Part shown: one piece after another, positions 17,706 to 25,805 of the stretch
Numbering within the stretch: the first letter of the stretch is position 1
Layout of the letters: every line of letters begins with the position of its first letter
Assembly (NCBI GenBank): GCA_030427585.1
Contig: JAUIBW010000001.1
Location: 124,001-188,000, forward strand
Direction of reading: 5' to 3'
Origin: Bacteroidia bacterium
GTDB taxonomy: Bacteria; Bacteroidota; Bacteroidia; Flavobacteriales; Flavobacteriaceae
DNA length: 64,000 bases
The notes under the pieces: model-generated
What the model was told of the DNA's origin: nothing
The model's input: the letters and a program-made list of their open reading frames with translations, nothing else
Databases searched by the model: none
Position numbers and translations under genes: made by a program

Positions 17706-18773
17706 TTAAACCTTCAAGGTTTTTTGTAAACCTTGAAGGTTTGCGTTATAAAGTATTGCTTTATTAATATCCCTGATCAACTTAGGACCTTCATAAATAA
17801 AGCCAGTATATAATTGCACCAAGCTTGCTCCAGCCTCTAATTTCTCTATAGCATCCGCAGCACTGTGTATTCCCCCTACTCCAATAATCGGAAACGCTTT
17901 GTTGCTTTTTTCTGATAAATATTTAATTACCTCTGTACTTTTATTTTTGATAGGTTGACCACTCAATCCACCATTACCTATAGTTTCTAATTTATTTTTA
18001 GAAGTCTTTAGTCCTTCTCTGGACACAGAAGTATTACTAGCGATAACTCCATCTAAATTAGTATCTGCTACTAATTCTATGATTTCATCTAGTTGATTTG
18101 TATTTAAATCAGGAGCGATCTTTAATACAATAGGTTTTTGTTTCTCGAACGTTTTATTTTTTTCTTGTACCGCTACTATCAATTCGTTTAAATATTCTTT
18201 ATCATTTAGCTTTGCATGACTCCCCACATTTGGGCAACTCACATTAAGCACAAAATAGTCTACATATGGGTGTAATATTCGGAAACACTCTAGATAATCT
18301 TTGGTATAATGCTCTGGTAACGTATCTGTATTCTTTCCTATATTTCCTCCTATAATAAGTTTACCTTTATTTTTTCGAAGTTGATTTACGACTGCCTCAA
18401 GCCCCTTATTATTAAATCCCATTCTATTGATAATCCCTTGATCTTCTTTAAGCCTAAATAATCTTTTTTTGGGGTTACCTTCCTGACCTTTGGGAGTCAC
18501 CGTTCCTATTTCGATAAACCCAAATCCAAAATTAGCCAATTCATTATACAAAACTGCATTCTTATCAAATCCAGCAGCTAATCCCACAGGATTATTAAAT
18601 TTTAACCCAAAAACTTCTCGTTCTAATTTTGGGTTATTTATCTTATATAAACTTCTGAAAATTGATGGAATCAAAGGAATTTTTGAAAAAAATCGAATCA
18701 TTCTAAAGGTAAAATGATGTACATTTTCTGGATCAAACAAGAATAGTAAAGGACGTAGTAAGAGTTTATACAT
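17706..18773 (-). CDS. pyrD: Dihydroorotate dehydrogenase (quinone)
   Basis: 355-aa class 2 dihydroorotate dehydrogenase, membrane-associated, oxidising dihydroorotate to orotate with quinone in pyrimidine synthesis. Visible motifs are [17 protein letters not shown] (FMN site), [15 protein letters not shown], the active-site strand [10 protein letters not shown] and [11 protein letters not shown]. The final residues ([11 protein letters not shown]) are encoded inside a palindromic repeat (17708-17742), an unusual tail that may have been added by the repeat. LysE follows on the same strand after five bases. Confidence 0.94.
   Translation of the reverse strand: MYKLLLRPLLFLFDPENVHHFTFRMIRFFSKIPLIPSIFRSLYKINNPKLEREVFGLKFNNPVGLAAGFDKNAVLYNELANFGFGFIEIGTVTPKGQEGNPKKRLFRLKEDQGIINRMGFNNKGLEAVVNQLRKNKGKLIIGGNIGKNTDTLPEHYTKDYLECFRILHPYVDYFVLNVSCPNVGSHAKLNDKEYLNELIVAVQEKNKTFEKQKPIVLKIAPDLNTNQLDEIIELVADTNLDGVIASNTSVSREGLKTSKNKLETIGNGGLSGQPIKNKSTEVIKYLSEKSNKAFPIIGVGGIHSAADAIEKLEAGASLVQLYTGFIYEGPKLIRDINKAILYNANLQGLQKTLKV
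17708..17742. repeat. Palindromic repeat copy 1 (AAACCTTCAAGGTTT type)
   Basis: Perfect inverted repeat AAACCTTCAAGGTTT-5-AAACCTTGAAGGTTT at 17708-17722 and 17728-17742. It overlaps the 3' end of pyrD and lies just before lysE. No T-run follows on the minus strand, so it is not a simple terminator. A near copy lies at 54372-54406. Confidence 0.75.
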
Positions 18774-18827
18774 TAAATATAATTTTGCTTGTGCAAAAAT
18801 AAGTTATCCAAGGTTCTAATAAAAGTG

Positions 18828-18835
18828 TATTTTTG
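18828..18835 (+). promoter_or_regulatory. pepT -7 promoter element
   Basis: TATTTTTG, a perfect TAnnTTTG. The -33 half is weak (TTA at 18804-18806). Transcription starting near 18841 excludes an upstream TTG codon at 18833 and supports the ATG at 18866. Confidence 0.5.
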
Positions 18836-18865
18836 AATTCTTCATATATTAAAATAATAGAAGCC

Positions 18866-20101
18866 ATGATTTCAAAACAACACATCATAAATAGGTTTAT
18901 AAGTTATGTAACTATTGACACCGAAAGTGATCCCGAAAGTAATACAACTCCCAGTACCGAAAAACAGTGGGATCTTGCTAATAAACTAGTCGAAGATTTA
19001 AAGGATATTGGTTTAGAAGACATTAGTATAGATGAACATGCCTATATCATGGCTACATTACCTTCTAATATTGATCAGAAAGTGCCTACTATTGGTTTTA
19101 TATCACACTTTGACACTAGTCCCGATTTTACAGGTGCAAATGTAAATCCGCAGATTATTGAAAATTATGATGGTAAAGATATTACACTAAATGCATCAGA
19201 AAATATTATACTCTCTCCTGATTATTTTGAAGATTTAAAGCAGTATAAAGGTCAAACACTAATTACCACAGATGGCACAACACTATTAGGAGCCGATGAT
19301 AAAGCAGGGATTACAGAAATAATAACTGCAATGGAATACCTTGTACAACATCCTGAGATTAAACATGGTAAAATACGAATAGGATTTACACCCGATGAAG
19401 AGATTGGTCGTGGTGCTCATAAATTTGATGTTTCAAAATTTGGTGCAGATTGGGCCTATACTATGGATGGTAGCCAGATTGGAGAGCTTGAATATGAAAA
19501 TTTTAATGCGGCTGGTGCTGTGGTAACCATAAAAGGGAAAATCGTACACCCTGGTTATGCCAAAGGAAAAATGATTAACAGCATGTATATCGCACAGGAT
19601 TTTATCAATTCACTACCAAGAATGGAAACTCCAGAACATACAAGTGGTCGAGAAGGTTTTTTTCATTTACATACTATGAAAGGTAATGTTGAAGAAACTC
19701 AATTACAGTATATAATTAGAGATCATGATAAAGAGCATTTTGAGGCCAGAAAAAAAGTAATGAAAAATCTGGCAAATGAAATTAACACTCAACATGCCAA
19801 AGAGGTTGTACATATAGAAATTAAAGATCAGTATTTTAATATGCGAGAAAAAGTAGAACCTGTAATGCATATTGTAGATATTGCAGAAGAGGCTATGAAA
19901 TCGCTTGATATCACACCGATTATAAAACCTATACGAGGAGGAACCGATGGATCGCAATTAAGTTTTATGGGACTACCTTGCCCGAACATTTTTGCAGGCG
20001 GGCATAATTTTCATGGTCGATACGAGTATGTTCCTGCAGAGAGTATGATTAAGGCTGTAGAAGTAATCGTTAAAATTGCTGAATTGACAGCAAAGAAATA
20101 A
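18866..20101 (+). CDS. pepT: Peptidase T (tripeptidase)
   Basis: 411-aa M20-family zinc aminopeptidase that removes the N-terminal residue from tripeptides in the cytosol. Visible motifs are [11 protein letters not shown] (first zinc His and Asp), GADDKAG (bridging Asp), [11 protein letters not shown] (catalytic Glu pair) and [10 protein letters not shown], with the last zinc His in AGGHNFHG. The start is ATG at 18866 ([11 protein letters not shown]), the family's usual beginning. The frame is open back to a TTG at 18833, but that codon lies within the promoter. Confidence 0.94.
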   Translation: MISKQHIINRFISYVTIDTESDPESNTTPSTEKQWDLANKLVEDLKDIGLEDISIDEHAYIMATLPSNIDQKVPTIGFISHFDTSPDFTGANVNPQIIENYDGKDITLNASENIILSPDYFEDLKQYKGQTLITTDGTTLLGADDKAGITEIITAMEYLVQHPEIKHGKIRIGFTPDEEIGRGAHKFDVSKFGADWAYTMDGSQIGELEYENFNAAGAVVTIKGKIVHPGYAKGKMINSMYIAQDFINSLPRMETPEHTSGREGFFHLHTMKGNVEETQLQYIIRDHDKEHFEARKKVMKNLANEINTQHAKEVVHIEIKDQYFNMREKVEPVMHIVDIAEEAMKSLDITPIIKPIRGGTDGSQLSFMGLPCPNIFAGGHNFHGRYEYVPAESMIKAVEVIVKIAELTAKK

Positions 20102-20202
20102 ATTAACAATTTATCCAGATCGAAAATTGTTGATGTTATTGTTTTTTTTTACAGATTAGCAAGAAAAAGCAATAATCAAAGGTATTAAGGTATCGAAAAC
20201 AA

Positions 20203-20241
20203 AAAAGCGCGGTAAAATTAAATTAATTTCATCGCGCTTTT
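20203..20241. terminator. Bidirectional terminator between pepT and yajC
   Basis: AAAAGCGCG (20203-20211) pairs with CGCGCTTTT (20233-20241), with A-run before and T-run after, between convergent genes. Confidence 0.75.
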
Positions 20242-20258
20242 AACAAGTAGGCTAGTTA

Positions 20259-20549
20259 TTACTTCTTATCTGCTGGTTGATTTAACTTTTGACTCATTTC
20301 CAATGAAATTGCGGATTTATCATATGTTAATTTACCAGATCCTGTTTCAATAATAATAGCATTATTTTTTTCACTGAAGTCAAAAACTTTACCATGAAGT
20401 CCACTTTTTGTTACGACACGATCTCCTTTTTTTAAATCTTCAGCAAATTTTCTTTCCTTTTTTGCCTTTTGCATCTGTGGTCGTATCATAAAAAAATACA
20501 TTACGACAAATATGAGTATAAAAGGAAGAAATGATTGTATTTGCTCCAT
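20259..20549 (-). CDS. yajC: Preprotein translocase subunit YajC
   Basis: 96-aa accessory subunit of the SecDF-YajC complex in the inner membrane. A single N-terminal helix (residues 5-23, FLPFILIFVVMYFFMIRPQ) is followed by a basic KKAKKER stretch and the cytosolic domain with GDRVVTKSGLHGKV, the YajC signature. It is the last gene of a minus-strand group with nusB and the DUF1573 lipoprotein, starting seven bases after the latter. Confidence 0.94.
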   Translation of the reverse strand: MEQIQSFLPFILIFVVMYFFMIRPQMQKAKKERKFAEDLKKGDRVVTKSGLHGKVFDFSEKNNAIIIETGSGKLTYDKSAISLEMSQKLNQPADKK

Positions 20550-20556
20550 AAATAAA

Positions 20557-21036
20557 TTATTCGCTTACTGGTGTTCCACTAACAGGTTTAGCCTTTGGAG
20601 TTACCATAGCTTTAATCTTAAGAATTTCTTTTCCAGCCTCAGTATTAGCAGTTATAGTAACTTGCTTAGTTTGCTGATTTGGTTTTCCGTTAGAATTAAA
20701 CTTCACTAACATCTCTCCTGTTGCTCCTGGCGCAATTGGATCTTTTGGCCATTCTGGCACAGTACATCCACAACTACCTTTTGCACTAACGATTACCAAA
20801 GGTGCTTTACCAGTATTGGTAAATTCAAACTTATGCTCTACAACATCTCCTTCATTGATCGTTCCAAAATCGTGTTCTGTTTTAGTAAAAGTCATCACAG
20901 GAAAATCTGTGTTCTTTGCGTCACGATCTGCTGCTATTTCTACATTTTCTTCTTTAACTTTTTCTGCGGCATTGTCTTTACAAGACATAACTGTCATAGC
21001 AAAAACTCCGGCTAAAATTAAGATTCCTTTTTTCAT
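20557..21036 (-). CDS. DUF1573 lipoprotein
   Basis: 159-aa lipoprotein: signal ending in VMSC (Cys about 19), then a DUF1573 immunoglobulin-like domain (residues about 45-145) with HDFGTINEGDVVEHKF, FTNTG, and SAKGSCGCTVPEWP. The paired cysteines are typical of the family. The domain is common in Bacteroidota and often sits beside nusB and yajC, as here. Its exact role is unknown; it probably lies in the periplasm or on the outer membrane. Confidence 0.87.
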   Translation of the reverse strand: MKKGILILAGVFAMTVMSCKDNAAEKVKEENVEIAADRDAKNTDFPVMTFTKTEHDFGTINEGDVVEHKFEFTNTGKAPLVIVSAKGSCGCTVPEWPKDPIAPGATGEMLVKFNSNGKPNQQTKQVTITANTEAGKEILKIKAMVTPKAKPVSGTPVSE

Positions 21037-21088
21037 TACTTGGGTTTTTTAATTATTTGAGGGTTAAAAATACTATTTTTTCTAAATA

Positions 21089-22033
21089 TTACATTAATCC
21101 ACGACCTACTTTGTTCAATTTACCGCTTTCCCGGTACTCTTTAGAAATTTTATCCAAAATTCCATTGATAAAAATACTACTTTTAGGTGTACTATATTCT
21201 TTTGCAATTTCTAAATATTCGTTAATTGTTACTTTTACTGGTATTGATGGGAACTTTACAAACTCACAAATAGCCATTTTTATGATTGCTTTATCCAATT
21301 CTGCAATACGATCCTGATCCCAGTTTGGTGTTTTACCATCAATTTCTTTTGTAAACTCTACACCATTAAGTGTTGTTTTTCTAAAAATATCGGTTGCAAA
21401 TTTCTTATCCTCTATATCCTTATATAGCTTAGGCAGTCCCATTTGCTCATCATGAGATGATTTAACTTTTCTAAGCATTTTAATAATCGAAGTATTTACC
21501 AGTGGTAAATCATCAACCCATGTTAGCTTTTTATCTTCAATGTACTCATAAAGCTTATCATTAGGAGCTATGATTTCTTTGAAAACATTAAGTACAAAAT
21601 CTTTATCTTCTCTAAAAGAGCTAAGTTTAGTACTCATATAATCTGTATACAGCTCACTTTCTTTAATCTCTTTCCATAATATAGCCACATACTCATCATC
21701 TAATTCCCAGCAATTCAATTTTTTCTTCTCAATTTCTGTCTTGAGTTGAATATTTTTCTCTAGCAATAACAAGACTTCGTTATTGATAAATTTGGTATTA
21801 GGATTTTTTTCTTCGGAAGTAGCCAAGTGCTTTTTTTGGCTTTTCGCCAAAAACTCGGCTGCATGTTTTCTAATTTCTACCAGAAGCTGAAGATTTATAA
21901 TAAATAATTCATACATCTGATCAATACTATAAAGAAGAAATTTTTCTTCTTTACCTAGGTTATCACTTTGCGTCTGCTCCATCGAATAGAGAGACTGCAT
22001 TACTTTTACTCTAATATGTCTTCTGGTTAACAT
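21089..22033 (-). CDS. nusB: Transcription antitermination factor NusB (long form)
   Basis: 314-aa NusB, roughly twice the length of the Escherichia coli protein, as usual in Bacteroidota. It starts MLTRRHIRVKVMQSLYS, the canonical RNA-binding helix. The C-terminal half (residues about 200-305) holds the usual helices with EFTKEIDGKTPNWD and the DKAIIKMAICEF...PVKVTINEYLEIAKEYSTP block. It binds boxA RNA in rRNA antitermination. First gene of the nusB-DUF1573-yajC group. Confidence 0.93.
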   Translation of the reverse strand: MLTRRHIRVKVMQSLYSMEQTQSDNLGKEEKFLLYSIDQMYELFIINLQLLVEIRKHAAEFLAKSQKKHLATSEEKNPNTKFINNEVLLLLEKNIQLKTEIEKKKLNCWELDDEYVAILWKEIKESELYTDYMSTKLSSFREDKDFVLNVFKEIIAPNDKLYEYIEDKKLTWVDDLPLVNTSIIKMLRKVKSSHDEQMGLPKLYKDIEDKKFATDIFRKTTLNGVEFTKEIDGKTPNWDQDRIAELDKAIIKMAICEFVKFPSIPVKVTINEYLEIAKEYSTPKSSIFINGILDKISKEYRESGKLNKVGRGLM

Positions 22034-22056
22034 AGAAAATTACAAAGAACTTTATA

Positions 22057-22092
22057 TTAAAAAAGGGCAAAAGTATATTTTAACTTTTGCCC
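22057..22092 (-). terminator. Terminator of leucine dehydrogenase
   Basis: On the minus strand GGGCAAAAGT-8-ACTTTTGCCC followed by TTTTTT (22064-22057). It separates the dehydrogenase from nusB. Confidence 0.82.
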
Positions 22093-22235
22093 TGCAAAAA
22101 TACTATTATTTTTAATCGTACCTACCTTAAAACTTCTTTTTTTATGAGGTAATTTTTTATTTTAAAAGTTTATCGGTTTTTCTTTACTTCACTTTTCTTG
22201 TGTTACAAAACCGTCTTTAATTTTTCAAGGTATGA

Positions 22236-23333
22236 TTACATTTCTTTTTTTCTTGCTGCAATTCTATCTTCTGCTATACTAATTGCTGCTGCATTTGTAG
22301 TCACATTGGTTGCTTTTGCTTTGTTTAAAATATCTAAAGTAGTATCGTAAATCTTCTCGGTTTTAGCTATAATTTGATCTCTTCCATATCCTTCGATCTC
22401 TGCATATACATTAATAATACCTCCTGCATTAATCAAAAAGTCTGGAGCATACACGATGCCTTTCTTTTGTAATAGAGGGCCATGAATGTTTTCGTTAGCT
22501 AATTGATTATTTGCCGCTCCCGCAATCACTTTTACTTTTAATTTATCAATTGTTTGATCGTTAACAGTTGCGCCAAGAGCACAAGGAGCATAAATATCTG
22601 CTGTTTCTGCATATAGATCATCTCCTTTATAAATATCAACACCATACTTGGTACTTACAGCTTCGAGTCTTTCCTGGTTGATATCACTAATTATTACTTT
22701 TGCTCCTTCTTCAGAGGTTAAACGCACCAATTCTTCTCCTACATGCCCAATTCCCTGAACCAAAATTCGTTTTCCTTCTAATGCATCATTTCCGTAAGCA
22801 AATTTACTAGCCGCTTTCATTCCCATATACACCCCATAAGCTGTAACCGGAGAAGGGTTGCCTGCCCCTCCTTTTGATTCAGATATTCCTGTTACATAGG
22901 GAGTGACTTCTCTTACGGTATCCATATCAGAAGTTTCCATACCTACATCTTCTGCAGTATAATACTTACCTCCCAGTGTATGTACAAATTTTCCAAAGCG
23001 TTTCATTAACTCTGGTGTTTTTATTTTTTTTGGATCTCCGATAATTACCGCTTTTCCTCCTCCAAGATTCAAACCTGTAATGGCAGCTTTGTACGTCATT
23101 CCTCGTGATAACCTCAATACATCATTAAGTGCATCCCACTCTGTTGCATAGTCATACATTCTAGTTCCACCTAAAGCAGGCCCTAAAATTGTGTTATGTA
23201 CACCAATTATTGCCTTCAATCCTGTATCTTTGTCCTGACAAAAAACAACTTGTTCGTGATTATCAAAAGATAGTTGACCAAATACTGGAGCCTCTTTTTT
23301 AAGTTGATTTGCAGTAAACACTTCGGTTATCAT
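22236..23333 (-). CDS. Leucine dehydrogenase
   Basis: 365-aa Glu/Leu/Phe/Val dehydrogenase that reversibly deaminates branched-chain amino acids with NAD. Visible features are GPALGGTRMY and the catalytic-lysine region GLNLGGGKAVI, YTAEDVGM, and the Rossmann motif VQGIGHVGEELV near residues 180-191. The length matches leucine dehydrogenases. It stands alone with its own terminator. Together with HMG-CoA lyase (3715-4581) it indicates leucine catabolism. Preference for leucine over valine or phenylalanine is inferred. Confidence 0.9.
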   Translation of the reverse strand: MITEVFTANQLKKEAPVFGQLSFDNHEQVVFCQDKDTGLKAIIGVHNTILGPALGGTRMYDYATEWDALNDVLRLSRGMTYKAAITGLNLGGGKAVIIGDPKKIKTPELMKRFGKFVHTLGGKYYTAEDVGMETSDMDTVREVTPYVTGISESKGGAGNPSPVTAYGVYMGMKAASKFAYGNDALEGKRILVQGIGHVGEELVRLTSEEGAKVIISDINQERLEAVSTKYGVDIYKGDDLYAETADIYAPCALGATVNDQTIDKLKVKVIAGAANNQLANENIHGPLLQKKGIVYAPDFLINAGGIINVYAEIEGYGRDQIIAKTEKIYDTTLDILNKAKATNVTTNAAAISIAEDRIAARKKEM

Positions 23334-23473
23334 GTTATAAAATTTTTAAATATTACAATTATATTATACTCAAAATAAGGGTGCTAAAATAGTATATTTT
23401 TATCAATTTGAAATTTAACACTGTTAAACTTTACGGATTTATTAATAAATTCATTTATAAATATTAATCTTTT

Positions 23474-25231
23474 ATGCGCGCATTACGCCATTTGAACAAA
23501 TACTTTTTAAAATATAAATACCGACTTATTATTGGATTGGTAATTACTATAATTGCAAGAGTTTTTGCTACGATAGTTCCTACATTAGTCGGTGACTCTG
23601 TAGATGTTGTAGAACAATATATCAATAAAGATATTACTGATATTGCCGAGGTAAAAAGTGGGCTTATCATAAATATTCTTCTTATTGCAGGAGCATTACT
23701 TATTTCGGCATTATTTACTTTTTTAATGCGTCAAACCTTTATTGTAGTATCTCGATTTATTGAGTTTGATCTTAAAAACGAGGTGTTTCAACATTACGAA
23801 AAACTATCTCTTAATTTTTACAAGAAAAATAGAACCGGTGATCTTATGAATCGCATTAGCGAAGATGTATCCCGAGTTAGAATGTATGTTGGTCCTGCAA
23901 TTATGTATAGTGTAAACACTATTACTCTGTTTGTTGTGGTAATAGGATATATGATTAGTATAGCTCCCGAGCTAACTTTATACACTGTTACTCCTTTACC
24001 TATATTATCGATATCTATTTATAAATTAAGTGTTGCCATTCATAAACGTAGTACGATTGTACAAGAGTTTTTATCTAAATTAACCACGTTTACTCAAGAA
24101 TCTTTTAGCGGTATTTCTGTAATCAAAGCATATGGTCTTGAGTCTCCTACCCAGAAAAATTTCACCGAATTATCTGATAAGAGTAAGGATAAGAATCTTG
24201 ACTTGGCCAAAGTACAAGCACTGTTTTTTCCTCTAATGGTTTTACTTATTGGTTTTAGTAACATTTTAGTCATTTATATTGGAGGAAAGCAATTTATCGA
24301 TGGTACGATACAAGATCTTGGTGTAATTGTAGAATTTATCATTTTTGTTAATATGCTTACCTGGCCCGTAGCCACGGTTGGATGGGTTAGTTCTATTGTT
24401 CAGCAGGCAGAAGCCTCTCAAGTAAGAATTAATGAATTTCTTAGTCAGGAACCAGAAATCACTAATACCACAACTCAAAAAACACCGATTATTGGAAATA
24501 TTAATTTTGACAACGTTTCTTTTACCTATGATGACACTAATATCACTGCCTTAAAAAACATTAGCTTTGAAGTTAAAAGTGGAGAAACAATAGGTATTAT
24601 AGGAAAAACCGGTTCTGGAAAATCGACAATATTAGATTTAATAGGCAGGCTATATGATGTTTCATCTGGTGAAATAAGAATAGATGGAGTTCCTCTAAAA
24701 AACCTCAACTTAACCGACTTAAGAGAGAGTATTGGCTATGTTCCTCAGGATGCATTTTTATTTAGTGATAGTATACAAAACAATATAAAATTTGGTAATG
24801 AGAATGCAACAGATGACCAAGTGTATGAAGCTGCCAAAAACGCAGTAGTACATAAAAATATAATAGGTTTTAGTAAAGGGTATGATACCGTTTTAGGGGA
24901 GCGTGGAATCACACTATCCGGAGGTCAAAAACAGCGTGTTTCTATAGCGAGAGCAATACTTAAAAACCCTTCTATACTCCTTTTTGATGATTGCCTATCA
25001 GCAGTAGATACCGAAACAGAAGAAGAAATCCTTAACAATCTTCACAAAATTTCTAAGAATAAGACAACTTTTATAGTAAGTCATAGAGTATCTACTGCAA
25101 AAAATGCAAATAAAATTATTGTCTTGGAAGATGGTAAAATAACCCAACAAGGCTCTCATAATCAACTAATAAGCACAGAAGGATATTATAAAGACCTCTA
25201 TTTAAAACAACTTAGTGAAAAAGAAATTTGA
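23474..25231 (+). CDS. ABC exporter, fused membrane and ATPase domains
   Basis: 585-aa ABC exporter half-transporter (MsbA/MdlA-like). Six helices occupy about residues 15-300; the ATPase has GKTGSGKST, signature LSGGQKQR and Walker B ILLFDDCLSAVDTETE. The catalytic Glu after Walker B is replaced by Asp (FDD rather than FDE), seen in MdlA-type or heterodimeric exporters with weak or degenerate sites. No partner half is adjacent. The substrate is unknown; lipid or drug export are the usual roles. Confidence 0.88.
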   Translation: MRALRHLNKYFLKYKYRLIIGLVITIIARVFATIVPTLVGDSVDVVEQYINKDITDIAEVKSGLIINILLIAGALLISALFTFLMRQTFIVVSRFIEFDLKNEVFQHYEKLSLNFYKKNRTGDLMNRISEDVSRVRMYVGPAIMYSVNTITLFVVVIGYMISIAPELTLYTVTPLPILSISIYKLSVAIHKRSTIVQEFLSKLTTFTQESFSGISVIKAYGLESPTQKNFTELSDKSKDKNLDLAKVQALFFPLMVLLIGFSNILVIYIGGKQFIDGTIQDLGVIVEFIIFVNMLTWPVATVGWVSSIVQQAEASQVRINEFLSQEPEITNTTTQKTPIIGNINFDNVSFTYDDTNITALKNISFEVKSGETIGIIGKTGSGKSTILDLIGRLYDVSSGEIRIDGVPLKNLNLTDLRESIGYVPQDAFLFSDSIQNNIKFGNENATDDQVYEAAKNAVVHKNIIGFSKGYDTVLGERGITLSGGQKQRVSIARAILKNPSILLFDDCLSAVDTETEEEILNNLHKISKNKTTFIVSHRVSTAKNANKIIVLEDGKITQQGSHNQLISTEGYYKDLYLKQLSEKEI

Positions 25232-25237
25232 GTTTTT

Positions 25238-25269
25238 TTTGTGAGGTTAACATTTTTTTTGGATTTTTG
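25238..25269 (+). promoter_or_regulatory. Promoter of the PUR-domain gene
   Basis: TTTG (25238-25241), 20 bases, then GATTTTTG (25262-25269), one mismatch to TAnnTTTG, 40 bases before the start codon at 25310. Confidence 0.5.
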
Positions 25270-25309
25270 AAACCATCATAACATATTAATTAATTAATAA
25301 ATACGGATT

Positions 25310-25702
25310 ATGAGTGATAATGAAATGATGGATAAAGAAGAAATTTTCTCAAAAGTTTTACGAGCAGGAAGAAGAACATATTTCTTTGACGTAAGAGCTA
25401 CAAAAGCAGGAGATTATTATCTAACGATAACAGAAAGTAAAAAGTTTACCAATGATGATGGATCTTTTCACTATAAGAAACATAAGATCTATCTTTACAA
25501 AGAAGATTTTGTTGGTTTTACAGAGATCTTAAATGAAATGACTCACTTCATTGTCGATGAAAAAGGAGAAGAAGTAATAAGTGAACGCCACCAGAAAGAC
25601 TTTCAGAAATCATATGAAAAAGATGGAGTTGAGAATAAAGTTGCTGAAGAAGTTTCTGCATCAACAGAAAGCTTTACAGATGTAAGTTTTGACGATATCT
25701 AG
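25310..25702 (+). CDS. PUR-alpha-like DUF3276 protein
   Basis: 130-aa protein with one PUR repeat-like domain (residues about 10-85): VLRAGRRTYFFDVRATKAGDYYLTITESKK and KIYLYKEDFVGFTEIL. PUR domains bind single-stranded nucleic acid, and short bacterial versions (DUF3276) are near-universal in Bacteroidota. The tail (about 90-130) is acidic and probably disordered. It is monocistronic, with its own promoter and a strong terminator. The target is unknown. Confidence 0.88.
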   Translation: MSDNEMMDKEEIFSKVLRAGRRTYFFDVRATKAGDYYLTITESKKFTNDDGSFHYKKHKIYLYKEDFVGFTEILNEMTHFIVDEKGEEVISERHQKDFQKSYEKDGVENKVAEEVSASTESFTDVSFDDI

Positions 25703-25733
25703 ACAATAATACGACTTTAAGTTAAAGTTATGT

Positions 25734-25766
25734 AAACCGCTTCATTCACTGAAGCGGTTTTTTTTA
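25734..25766 (+). terminator. Terminator of the PUR-domain gene
   Basis: AAACCGCTTC-7-GAAGCGGTTT followed by TTTTTT. Confidence 0.88.
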
Positions 25767-25805
25767 TATTCATCCTTCAAAAATAATCACAAAAAAATAA
25801 AACGT

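Noticed and set aside
22199-22235. TGTAACA on the minus strand after leucine dehydrogenase
   Set aside because: No CGT at the right distance and located at a gene 3' end.
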